In this document: positions 28,089 through 37,353 of the stretch, piece by piece | Position numbering within the stretch: the first letter of the stretch is position 1 | How the letters are laid out: every line of letters starts with the position of its first letter | DNA from: Mediterraneibacter faecis JCM 15917 | GTDB taxonomy: Bacteria > Bacillota > Clostridia > Lachnospirales > Lachnospiraceae | Assembly: GCA_001312505.1 (NCBI GenBank) | Contig: BBDW01000004.1 | Location: forward strand, 62,001-126,000 | Length of the DNA stretch: 64,000 nucleotides | Reading direction: 5' to 3' | The notes under the pieces: generated by a model | Told to the model about the DNA's origin: nothing | The model's input: the letters and a program-made list of their open reading frames with translations, nothing else | Database searches by the model: none | Made by a program: the position numbers and the translations under genes

Positions 28089-30188
28089 ATGAGTAATGTA
28101 TACATGAACCGTGAATTATCCTGGTTGAAGTTCAATGAAAGAGTATTGGAGGAAGCAGAAAACCCGGAAGTACCGCTGTGCGAGCGTATGACATTTGTGT
28201 CAATCTATCAGAGTAATCTGGATGAATTCTTCCGTGTGCGTGTCGGATCACTTCAGGATCAGATGCTGATCAGTACAGAGATCAGAGAGAATAAGACAAA
28301 GATGACTTCAGCAGAACAGATCCGTGCAATCATTAAAGAAGTTAAGAAGCTGAATCAGAGAAAAGATAAGGCTTATGAGAAGCTGATGAAGAAGATTGAA
28401 GAGTACGGAATTACATTGATTAATCATGCTTCTGCAAAATCAGAGGAGAAAAAATTTCTTGAGAAGTATTTTATGAAGGAGATCATGCCTTTAAGTTCAC
28501 CGACAATCGTCGGTAAGAGACAACCATTTCCTTTCTTAAAAAATGGAGAAATTTACGCAGTCGTTGTTCTTGAGACGAGAAATAAGAAGGAAAGAATCGG
28601 AATCATTCCATGCTCCAACAATATGCTGACAAGAATGGTTGAACTTCCCGGTGGAAAAGGAAGATATATGCTCATTGAAGATCTGATTCTTCATTATATT
28701 GGCAAAGTCTTTAAGGGATACAAGGTAAAGGGGGGGAAATCTTTATTGAAGGTCGTAAGAAATGCGGATATCGATGCCGATGCGGCTTATGATGAGGATC
28801 TTGATTATCGTGAGTTTATGGAAGATCTGATGAAGCAGAGAAAGAAACTCTCTCCGGTGCGTATTGATCTTTCCAGAGAGATGGATGAAACTGTTGTAGA
28901 CGCATTGTGCAGATACCTGGATGTAACTCCGGATAGAGTATTCCGTAGTGAAGCACCACTGGATGTTTCTTTCGTGTTCCAGCTTCAGGATCTTCTGCGC
29001 AGAAATACAGAGCTCTTCTATGAAAAGCGCGTGCCGCAGAAGAGTCCGGAATTCAAGGATGGACAGAGCATTTTACAGCAGATCACACAGGAAGACAAGC
29101 TGTTATCCTATCCTTATGATTCTATCAGACCTTTCCTGAAAATGCTGACAGAAGCAGCAGAGGATGACAGTGTCATTTCCATTAAGATGACATTGTACCG
29201 ACTGGCAAAACAGAGTAAGGTCATCGAGGCACTTTGCGAGGCGGCAGAGAATGGAAAAGAAGTAGTTGTTCTCGTAGAGCTTCGTGCACGTTTTGATGAG
29301 GAGAATAATATCCGCTGGTCCAGAATGCTCGAAGAGGCCGGATGCCAGATCATCTACGGACTGGAGCATTATAAAGTACACTCCAAGCTGTGCCTGATCA
29401 CACGCAGAGGGGAAAATGGAATCCAGTACATCACACAGATCGGAACAGGAAACTACAACGAGAAGACCGCAAGACTTTATACAGACCTCTCTCTTATGAC
29501 AGCGAATGAGCAGATTGGAATGGATGCCGCAAGAGTTTTCCAGGCACTGGCTAAAGGTGAAGTAGTTGAAGATATGGAACATTTACTCGTTGCACCAAAA
29601 TGCCTTCAGTCTAAAGTGATCGAGAAAATCGAGGAACAGATCCAGAAACAGAAAAATGGAGAGACTGCATACATCGGCCTGAAAATGAATTCTCTGACAG
29701 ATAAGCGTATCATTGATAAATTAATCGATGCGTCTAAGGCTGGTGTGAAGATTGACATGATCGTCAGAGGTATCTGCTGTCTGATCCCAGGTGTGGAAGG
29801 TGAGACAGAGAATATTCATGTGATCAGTGTTGTCGGAAGATTCCTGGAACATTCCAGAATCTATATCTTCGGAAATGGAGAAGAGGCACAGTATTATATC
29901 GGATCTGCTGATTTCATGACACGAAATACAGTGAAGCGTGTAGAGGTTGCAGCGCCAGTTTATTCCGAACGATTAAAGAAACGTCTGCAGGATCTTTTTG
30001 ATTTGATGTTAAGTGATAACAAAAAAGCGCGAAAGGAGGATGCAAAAGGAGCCTATTCTGTGGTAGAATGTAAGGGACAGCCAATTAACTCACAGGAACT
30101 TCTTTACCAGGAAGCCTATGCGAAAGCAGCAGTGAACAGTAGTAATCAGCTGGAGGGGGGGCTGTACAACAGACAGAAAATAAGGTGA
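28089..30188 (+). CDS. ppk1: Polyphosphate kinase 1
   Basis: About 699 residues. Starts MSNVYMNRELSWLKFNERVL, with GGAG nine bases before the ATG at 28089 (an ATG at 28074 is possible). The N domain is followed by a head domain (FPFLKNGEIYAVV) and two phospholipase-D-like lobes: VHSKLCLITRR with the autophosphorylated His region, GTGNYNEKTARLYTDL, and HSRIYIFGNGEEAQYYIGSAD with the second His. It makes polyphosphate from ATP. G7 runs at 28730-28736 (KGGKS) and 30155-30161 (LEGGLYN) each add a Gly codon. A corA-type gene follows by four bases. Confidence 0.95.
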   Translation: MSNVYMNRELSWLKFNERVLEEAENPEVPLCERMTFVSIYQSNLDEFFRVRVGSLQDQMLISTEIRENKTKMTSAEQIRAIIKEVKKLNQRKDKAYEKLMKKIEEYGITLINHASAKSEEKKFLEKYFMKEIMPLSSPTIVGKRQPFPFLKNGEIYAVVVLETRNKKERIGIIPCSNNMLTRMVELPGGKGRYMLIEDLILHYIGKVFKGYKVKGGKSLLKVVRNADIDADAAYDEDLDYREFMEDLMKQRKKLSPVRIDLSREMDETVVDALCRYLDVTPDRVFRSEAPLDVSFVFQLQDLLRRNTELFYEKRVPQKSPEFKDGQSILQQITQEDKLLSYPYDSIRPFLKMLTEAAEDDSVISIKMTLYRLAKQSKVIEALCEAAENGKEVVVLVELRARFDEENNIRWSRMLEEAGCQIIYGLEHYKVHSKLCLITRRGENGIQYITQIGTGNYNEKTARLYTDLSLMTANEQIGMDAARVFQALAKGEVVEDMEHLLVAPKCLQSKVIEKIEEQIQKQKNGETAYIGLKMNSLTDKRIIDKLIDASKAGVKIDMIVRGICCLIPGVEGETENIHVISVVGRFLEHSRIYIFGNGEEAQYYIGSADFMTRNTVKRVEVAAPVYSERLKKRLQDLFDLMLSDNKKARKEDAKGAYSVVECKGQPINSQELLYQEAYAKAAVNSSNQLEGGLYNRQKIR

Positions 30189-30192
30189 TAGA

Positions 30193-31106
30193 ATGATCTA
30201 TAAATTCGGGGGGGAACGTCTGACAGAGATCAGTCAGGAAGAATGGGAGAAAGAAAAGTGTCCTGCTGTGTTCCTCACAGATTCCAATCATGCGGAGGAG
30301 ACATTGGCAACAGTAGGGATCATATATGAAAGTGAGATCCAGATTGCGAAGATCGGATTCTGTAAGATTGAGAATCAGCAGGAATGTATGGTAGGAACTT
30401 TCTGCATTCCAAAGCTTCTTGATGTATTAGGAAGCAGATACCGAATGTACATGTTTGTAAATGAAAATAATGTTGTTATCGTAGATGATGAAACATTTTC
30501 TGAGCGGCTTATTAATAGGATCAAGAGGAAACGAATGCATCAGGGTGAGACGAAAGAACGTTTCCTCTATAATTACATAGCAGAATTCATGAGCAGGGAT
30601 CTGGAGATCCTTGTGGCCTATGAGCGTAGACTTCTTCGGATGGAAGAGGATGTGTCCCAGGATCATACAGATACGATCCAGAACCGACTGATGCCGATCC
30701 GAAGGGAACTTCTGAATCTGAGAAGCTATTATGATGAGATGATGGACTTGACAAAAGAGCTTGAAGAGAACGAGAATGGATTGTTTTTGAATGATCAATT
30801 GAAATATTTCGGAACACTTACTGACCGTGCAGACCGTCTGATGAGCCGTACTTCTCATCTGTTGGAATATGCCGTCAGGTAAAGGAGGCTTACCAGTCTC
30901 AGATTGATAATAGACAGAATAACAATATGCAGTTTTTAACAGTGATTTCTACGATTTTCTTCCCACTGACATTGATCACGGGATGGTTTGGAATGAACTT
31001 TAAAGATATGCCTGGACTTGAAAATGGATATCCGGCGGTAATGGCACTTAGTATTGTCATTATCGTGATCTGTATTTTGATCTTCAAGAAAAAGAAGATC
31101 ATCTAA
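30193..31106 (+). pseudogene. corA: CorA-like magnesium/divalent metal transporter, one frameshift
   Basis: The N-terminal cytoplasmic domain and long helix end with LLEYAV; after repair the chain continues VKEAYQSQIDNRQNNNMQFL, TVISTIFFPLTLITGWFGMN and a second membrane helix, followed by a lysine tail (FKKKKII). The GMN motif at the first helix is the CorA selectivity signature. The frame breaks near 30875 where CGTCAGG should be CGTCCAGG. A G7 run (30208-30214) gives KFGGERL at the N-terminus. Repaired length is about 304 residues. Confidence 0.87.
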
Positions 31107-31132
31107 AAACTGAAAAAACTGTAAAAATAGCG

Positions 31133-31160
31133 TTGACAATCCTCGATTGAATGCTATAAT
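31133..31160 (+). promoter_or_regulatory. Promoter of the thrS T-box leader
   Basis: Consensus TTGACA (31133-31138) and TATAAT (31155-31160) with 16-base spacing. Confidence 0.9.
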
Positions 31161-31171
31161 GATGGTCAGAA

Positions 31172-31490
31172 GAAGTTAAGGATTATAAAGCAACATAGTT
31201 CTTAGCCGATAACACGATGACGAGACGAGTAGGATGTGGAATGTTACAGAGAGAGATACATTTGCTGGAAGTATCTTAGCAGGAATCATTTGAAGACTAC
31301 CTCTGAGTGGCCCCAATCCGGTCCGGTGATTCCGTTATAATCATGAATGAAGTGGTTTTAAAGCAGTACATTTACTGTGATCTTGAAAACAAAAAGGGTG
31401 GAACCGCGGATAGTAAAGTAATTGATAATCAGACTTTATCCGTCCCTTGCATGTGAGTGCAGGGGGGGATAGATAGAGTCTTTTCTTTTT
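31172..31490 (+). promoter_or_regulatory. T-box riboswitch (threonine) before thrS
   Basis: The T-box core AAGGGTGGAACCGCGG (about 31394-31410) pairs with uncharged tRNA-Thr; upstream a stem I with the AGAGAGA-type helix and a probable specifier ACC in GACTACCTCT is visible. The terminator runs from ATCAGACTTTATCCGTCCC to GGATAGATAGAGTC and ends in TCTTTTCTTTTT. A G7 run (31462-31468) is in the 3' terminator arm, where perfect pairing with CCGTCCC would need GGGACGG. Uncharged tRNA-Thr should favour readthrough into thrS. Confidence 0.9.
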
Positions 31491-31551
31491 CCATAGAATC
31501 CCCCGAATGAAAGCATGCATAGTTACTTGAAGAAAATAGGAGGAAGCGAAA

Positions 31552-33504
31552 ATGATTATTACATTAAAAGATGGATCAAAAAAAGAATATTCAGAAGCAA
31601 AGTCAGTGATCGACGTTGCATTTGACATCAGTGAAGGACTTGCACGCGCAGCCTGTGCAGGAGAAGTAGATGGAGAGGTTGTAGACCTTCGTACAGTTCT
31701 TGATAAAGACTGTGAACTGAACATCCTTACAGCAAGAGATGAGAAGGGACTGGCAGTACTTCGTCACACAGCATCCCACGTAATGGCAGAAGCAGTTCAG
31801 ACACTTTTCCCAGAGGCAAAGGTTGCAATCGGACCTTCTATTGATACAGGATTTTACTATGATTTCGAATGTCAGTCATTTTCAAGAGATGACCTTGACG
31901 CTATCGAAAAAGAAATGAAGAAGATTATCAAAAAAGGCGCAAAGATCGAAAGATTTACAAAATCAAGAGAGGATGCGATTGCATTTTTCAAAGAGAAAAA
32001 TGAGCCATACAAGGTTGAACTGATCGAGGATCTTCCGGAAGGAGAAGAGATTTCCTTCTATTCTCAGGGAGACTGGGTTGACTTATGTGCAGGCCCGCAC
32101 CTGATGAGCACAAAGGGAATCAAAGCATTCAAGCTGTTATCATCTTCAGGAGCTTACTGGAGAGGTGATGAGAACAAGCATATGCTGACACGTATTTACG
32201 GTACAGCTTATGCAACAAAGGATGAACTGAAAGAGCATCTGACACAGTTAGAGGAAGCAAAGAAACGTGACCATAATAAACTTGGTCGTGAGATGAAGCT
32301 TTTCACAACGGTAGATGTAATCGGACAGGGACTTCCGCTGATCATGCCAAACGGTGTTATTATCATGCAGGAACTGCAGCGCTGGATTGAAGATGAAGAG
32401 GCAAAACGTGGATATATCCGTACAAAGACACCACTTATGGCAAAGAGCGATCTTTATAAAATTTCCGGACACTGGGATCACTATAAAGAAGGAATGTTCG
32501 TTTTAGGAGATGAGGAGAAAGATAAAGAAGTATTTGCTCTTCGTCCGATGACATGTCCATTCCAGTATTATGTATACAAAGCAGAGCAGCACAGCTACCG
32601 TGATCTGCCACTTCGCTACGGTGAGACATCTACACTGTTCCGTAACGAGGATTCCGGAGAGATGCATGGTCTGACACGTGTTCGTCAGTTCACGATCTCT
32701 GAGGGACATTTAGTAGTAAGACCAGATCAGATGGTAAAAGAGTTCAAAGATTGTATCGCACTTGCACAGTATTGTCTGCAGGTTCTCGGAGTAGAAGAGG
32801 ATGTAACATATCACCTTTCTAAATGGGATCCAACAGATACTAAGAAATATATTGGAGCACCGGAAGTATGGGAAGAGACAGAAGGTCATATCCGTACAAT
32901 GCTTCAGGAACTCAACATTCCATTCGTAGAGGATGTCGGAGAAGCAGCATTCTACGGACCGAAGGTTGATATCAATGCGAAGAACGTATATGGTAAGGAA
33001 GACACAATGATCACAATCCAGTGGGATGCGCTTCTTGCTGAGCAGTTTGATATGTACTATATCGATGAGAATGGTGACAAACAGCGTCCGTACATCATCC
33101 ACCGTACATCTGTGGGATGCTACGAGAGAACACTGGCATGGCTGATCGAGAAATATGCAGGAATGTTCCCAACATGGCTGTGTCCGGAGCAGGTTCGTGT
33201 GATTCCGATTTCTGATAAATACAATGATTATGCAGCGAAAGTGGAAGCACAGCTTAAAGAAGCTAATATCCGCTGCTCAGTAGATGGACGTTCCGAGAAG
33301 ATGGGATACAAGATCCGTGAGGCTCGTCTGAACAGAGTTCCATATCTCTTAATTGTTGGAGCGAAGGAAGAGGAAGAGCAGAAAGTATCTGTAAGAAGCA
33401 GATATCTTGGAGATGAAGGTTCTAAGGATCTTGGAGAATTCATCGAAGCAATCAAGGATGAGATTGCAAAGAAAACAATCCGTAAGATTGAAGTAGAAGA
33501 GTAA
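31552..33504 (+). CDS. thrS: Threonyl-tRNA synthetase
   Basis: 650 residues with the N-terminal TGS domain, the editing domain (HTASHVMAEAV), and the class II core: motif 2 and 3 regions around RNEDSGEMHGLTRVRQF and HRTSVGCYERTL (usually R...E; zinc ligand Cys in MTCPFQYYVYK). The anticodon-binding domain is at the end (RVIPISDKYNDYA). It charges tRNA-Thr. The ATG follows AGGAGGAAGCG. Complete and normal length. Controlled by the upstream T-box. Confidence 0.97.
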   Translation: MIITLKDGSKKEYSEAKSVIDVAFDISEGLARAACAGEVDGEVVDLRTVLDKDCELNILTARDEKGLAVLRHTASHVMAEAVQTLFPEAKVAIGPSIDTGFYYDFECQSFSRDDLDAIEKEMKKIIKKGAKIERFTKSREDAIAFFKEKNEPYKVELIEDLPEGEEISFYSQGDWVDLCAGPHLMSTKGIKAFKLLSSSGAYWRGDENKHMLTRIYGTAYATKDELKEHLTQLEEAKKRDHNKLGREMKLFTTVDVIGQGLPLIMPNGVIIMQELQRWIEDEEAKRGYIRTKTPLMAKSDLYKISGHWDHYKEGMFVLGDEEKDKEVFALRPMTCPFQYYVYKAEQHSYRDLPLRYGETSTLFRNEDSGEMHGLTRVRQFTISEGHLVVRPDQMVKEFKDCIALAQYCLQVLGVEEDVTYHLSKWDPTDTKKYIGAPEVWEETEGHIRTMLQELNIPFVEDVGEAAFYGPKVDINAKNVYGKEDTMITIQWDALLAEQFDMYYIDENGDKQRPYIIHRTSVGCYERTLAWLIEKYAGMFPTWLCPEQVRVIPISDKYNDYAAKVEAQLKEANIRCSVDGRSEKMGYKIREARLNRVPYLLIVGAKEEEEQKVSVRSRYLGDEGSKDLGEFIEAIKDEIAKKTIRKIEVEE

Positions 33505-33529
33505 GAATAGTTACCCGAAACAACAAAAA

Positions 33530-33592
33530 TAAGAATCTCCCGAAGAAGTTCAAGTATGAAAATACTGATTTCTACGGGAGATTCTTATTTTA
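33530..33592 (+). terminator. Terminator after thrS
   Basis: AAGAATCTCCCG pairs with CGGGAGATTCTT around an irregular loop with an AGTAT/ATACT inner stem, followed by ATTTTAT. Confidence 0.85.
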
Positions 33593-33602
33593 TGCTATAT
33601 TG

Positions 33603-33742
33603 TAACTGTTCAGAGCCAACCTCCAAAATGCTACGCATTTCGTCGGTGTGGCGTATCCGCCAAATAAAATTTCAAAAACAATCTTAAAAATGCAAGCATT
33701 TTACACCTGTTTTATGAAATTTTGCTTGGCTCTGAACAGTTA
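33603..33742. repeat. 140-bp element A, copy 2
   Basis: Nearly identical to the copy at 10144-10283. Its right end TTA (33740-33742) is the stop codon of the ABC exporter gene on the minus strand, so the element directly abuts and closes that gene. Confidence 0.85.
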
Positions 33743-35462
33743 TGTCATATTATAATATCCGGCATAAATACCATTTTTCTCAAGCAGAGTTTCATGTGTT
33801 CCGCGCTCTGCGATACCATTTTCTGTAATAACAATAATCTCATCTGCATTTTTGATCGTGGACAGACGGTGTGCGATTGTGATGGTCGTTCTGTTCTTGG
33901 ACAGTTCTTCCAGACTGTGCTGGATCCAGCGTTCACTCTCGTTATCAAGAGCACTGGTTGCTTCATCAAGGATCAGGATCGGTGGATTCTTTAAGAAGAC
34001 ACGGGCAATCGAGATACGCTGTTTCTGACCACCGGAAAGTCTTGCGCCGCGCTCGCCGACGAATGTATCGTACTGATCAGGCAGTTCCATGATAAAGTCA
34101 TGGATGTTTGCACATTTTGCTGCTTCGATGATTTCTTCTTCTGTCGCATCCGGCTTGCCATAGGCAATGTTGTCGCGGATGGAACCGGAGAAGAGGTAGA
34201 CATCCTGCTGAACGACACCAATCTGGCTTCTAAGACTCTTCAATGTAAGAGAGCGGATATCCTGTCCGTCTACTGTGACGCGTCCGCCAGTTACGTCGTA
34301 GAAGCGAGGCAACAGGGAACAGATTGTTGTCTTTCCACCGCCGGATGGACCGACCAATGCAACTGACTTCCCAGCAGGAATCTCGATCGATACGTGAGAG
34401 AGAACAGTCGTTTCATCGTCGCTGTAATGGAAGGAGACATCTTCGTAGCAGACACGGCCTTTCACATCTTTGAGTTCTACTGCATCCGGTGCATCCTGAA
34501 TCTCAGGTTCGGTTTCCATAACATCAAGGAAACGGCGGAAACCGGAAAGCCCTTTCTGCATCATTTCCATCAGCTCTACGAGAATCTGGATCGGCTGATA
34601 AAGATTCCGATATAAAGAGCATACATCGCAAGATCAGCAGCTGACATTTCATTGTTGGCAATCAGATAGCCGCCGTATACAAGTGTGACTAGATACATCA
34701 TTCCCTGGAAAAAGAGATTGGAGCTCATGAATTCGCCCATGCATCTGTAATTGTCTTTCTTGGAGACAAGGAAGGCGTGATTGCTCTTCTGGAATTTTTC
34801 CTTTTCGATCTCTTCATTTGTAAAAGACTGGACAACGCGGATCCCGGATAAAGTATCTTGAAGGCTCGCATTGACATCACCGATTTTTTTCTGTTTTCCA
34901 TAAAGGTGCGCTGCATCTTCTGATTCTGTCGGAAAGAGAAGAGGAACATCAAGATCACAAGTACGATCAGCGGAAGAGCCAGCTTCTTATTAATTAAGAA
35001 AAGGAAAATAAAGGATCCGACGATCTTAACTAATGAGATAAATAAGTTCTCCGGGCCATGGTGTGCAAACTCGGAAATGTCGAACAGGTCACTGACCAGC
35101 TTACTCATCATCTGACCGGAGTTGTTCTGACTGTAATAGGAAAAGGACAGCTCTTCATAGTGTTCGAAGAGTTCCTGACGCATATCCCGCTCCATCTTAG
35201 CGCCCATGATATGTCCCTGACAGCTGACATAATATTTGCAGAAGCTTTGGATGACATACATCATAAAGAGTCCGATCGCAATCCACGGAAGCGCCTGCAG
35301 GATAATTGCTTTATCCTGAGTAAAAAGTGTCTTGGTCGCACTTCGTAGAATCTGCGGATAAGCAAGATCCACAAGACTGATAATGGCTGCACAGAGAAGG
35401 TCAATAAAAAAGACCGTTTTGTATGGGCCATAGTAGTGGATGAATTTTTTTAGTGTATTCAT
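33740..35462 (-). pseudogene. ABC multidrug/peptide exporter (fused membrane and ATPase domains), two frameshifts
   Basis: The N-terminal membrane domain has about six helices (FIDLLCAAIISLVDLAYP and on). The ATPase carries Walker A GPSGGGKTT, Q-loop VVQQDVYLFSG, signature LSGGQKQR, Walker B LILDEATSALD and the switch His in IAHRLSTI. The frame breaks at the A run at 34883-34889 (one A missing, restoring RKKIGDVNASLQDTLSGI) and near 34590 (restoring SRIQILVELMEMM). ATG 35462 or an upstream TTG at 35468 may start it, after AAGGAGG. Repaired length about 575 residues; works as a homodimer or with a partner. The stop codon is supplied by repeat A. Confidence 0.87.
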
Positions 35463-35609
35463 AAACAAATAAATCCTCCTTCGTATTTTTTCTTATATAC
35501 ATTAGTTTAGCATAAGTAAATATTCTTGACAAGAAAGTCGGGGTATGATAAAAATGTTATTACTGTTAAAAACAATGCAAAGAAGTGGAAAAAGTCAGGA
35601 GAACGATCA

Positions 35610-36556
35610 ATGAATTTATATCTTGCCCCCCCATTGGAGGGGATCACAGGACATATTTATAGAAATGCATTACATCAGTGCTTTGACGGATTCGATAAGT
35701 ATTTTATTCCGTTTATCAGTCCGAATCAGAAAGGACATTTCAGCACAAGAGAGAAGAAGGATGTGATGCCGGAGCATAATCAGGGAATGTATGCAGTGCC
35801 GCAGATTCTTACGAATAACGTGGAAGATTTCTTGTGCACAGCTCAGAAACTTGGAGATTACGGATATAAAGAAGTGAACCTGAATCTTGGATGTCCGTCT
35901 CGAACTGTTGTGACGAAGGGAAGAGGAGCGGGATTTTTGGATGAGCCACAGAAGCTGGATCGATTTCTGGATGCGGTTTTTGAGAAATGTAATCTGGAAA
36001 TCTCAATCAAAACAAGAATCGGAATGGAAGATCCGGAGGAGTTTGAGACAATCCTTCCTATCTATAATAAATATCCGCTGAAGGAGCTGATCATTCATCG
36101 CGTGTGCAGAAGGAGTTCTATAAGAACACACCAAAGCTTGATACATATGCATGGGCAGTGGAACATAGCGAACATCCGCTTTGCTATAATGGGGGGGATA
36201 TCTGTTCTGTGGAGGACATGGAACAGTTGAAAATAAGATTTCCACAGACAGATACTGTGATGATGGGGCGCGGCGTGCTGGCCGATCCGGCACTTGGAAG
36301 AAAGCTAAAAGGCGGAAGTGCCGCAACGATAGAAGAGCTAAAGAAATTCCATGATGTTCTCTATGCGGCATATTGTGAAGAAATGTCAGGAGACCGAACG
36401 ATTCTTTATAAGATGAAAGAAATGTGGTTCTATTTTCATCCCATCTTTACAGATGGAAGGAAGTATTTCAAGAAGATTAAGAAATGTGAGAAATGTGTAG
36501 TATATGAATCTGTAGTGAAGGAATTGTTTTTGAAAGAGAATATTCTGGAAAAATGA
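35610..36556 (+). pseudogene. dus: tRNA-dihydrouridine synthase (Dus family), one frameshift
   Basis: FMN-dependent reductase. Motifs: NLYLAPPLEGITGHIYRNA, VNLNLGCPSRTVVTKGRGAG with the catalytic Cys, ISIKTRIGM, and GRGVLADPALGRKL. The frame breaks near 36099; CATCGCG should be CATCCGCG, giving LIIHPRVQKEFYKN. A C7 run (35626-35632) doubles the Pro of LAPLEG, and a G7 run (36191-36197) doubles the Gly of YNGDI. ATG 35610 follows CAGGAGAACG. Repaired length about 316 residues. Confidence 0.88.
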
Positions 36557-36558
36557 TT

Positions 36559-36627
36559 TACGCGAGCAACGAGCCAAAGTCCGTGCTTGCACGAGCCTTG
36601 GCGACTGCCGCGATAACTTGAGAAGCT
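36559..36627 (+). repeat. Structured intergenic repeat B, copy 3 (5' part)
   Basis: Matches the first 60 or so bases of the copies at 12943 and 14946, with a small deletion in the hairpin (GCACGAGCCTTGG), then stops at TTGAGAAGCTA. Just before the PAP2 ribosome site. Confidence 0.78.
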
Positions 36628-36658
36628 ACAAATGATTTGAAAGAGGTGACAAAAAGAA

Positions 36659-37234
36659 ATGGACGCTATTTTACAATTAGATCAGAACATTCTGCTTTTT
36701 ATTCAGGAATATATCCGTCATGACTGGATGGACTGGTTCTGGAAAGGAATCACACATCTTGGAGACTTTGGAATTTTTTGGATTCTTCTTACAATCGTTC
36801 TGCTGATTCCTAAGAAGACGAGGAAGGCAGGGCTTGCATCAGCGCTTGCACTTATTATAGGAACACTGATCACAAATGTGGCGATAAAGAATGTGGTTGC
36901 CAGAATAAGACCGTATGAAGTGATACAGGAATTAGATCTTATGATTGAGAAACAGAAGGATTTTTCCTTCCCTTCCGGTCATACATGTGCATCTTTTGCA
37001 TCAGCATTTGCAATCTACAAGTGCAAGGAAGTGTTTCCGAAGAAATGGAGAACTGCGGCAATGGTATTGGCTACTTTGATCGCATTATCGAGATTATATG
37101 TAGGGGTACATTATCCGACCGACGTTCTCGGCGGATTGATCGTCGGACTATTCTCGGGCTGGGCAGGATGGAAGATTGAAGAGCTGATCATGAAAAAGAG
37201 AGCAGAGAAAAAGAAATCTGCTGATAATAAGTGA
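36659..37234 (+). CDS. PAP2 family phosphatase
   Basis: 191 residues, about five membrane helices. The acid-phosphatase triad motifs are present: K..RIRPYE (near residue 85), PSGHT (near 107) and SRLYVGVHYPTDVLGG. It probably dephosphorylates undecaprenyl diphosphate or a related lipid phosphate. The ATG follows AAAGAGGTG. A lysine-rich tail ends the protein. Confidence 0.88.
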   Translation: MDAILQLDQNILLFIQEYIRHDWMDWFWKGITHLGDFGIFWILLTIVLLIPKKTRKAGLASALALIIGTLITNVAIKNVVARIRPYEVIQELDLMIEKQKDFSFPSGHTCASFASAFAIYKCKEVFPKKWRTAAMVLATLIALSRLYVGVHYPTDVLGGLIVGLFSGWAGWKIEELIMKKRAEKKKSADNK

Positions 37235-37266
37235 AGGACAGGAATTTAAGAATCTGTCGTCAGATA

Positions 37267-37322
37267 GAAAAAGGATTTGATTCATCTGGGTTTTGCCAGA
37301 TACGATCAAATCCTTTTTTGAG
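37267..37322. terminator. Terminator between PAP2 gene and pyrG (convergent)
   Basis: AAAAAGGATTTGAT pairs with ATCAAATCCTTTTT with an inner CTGG/CCAG stem. A-run and T-run on both sides allow use in both directions. Confidence 0.88.
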
Positions 37323-37353
37323 TCCACTTTAGAGTGTGACTTTTAAAATTTTG

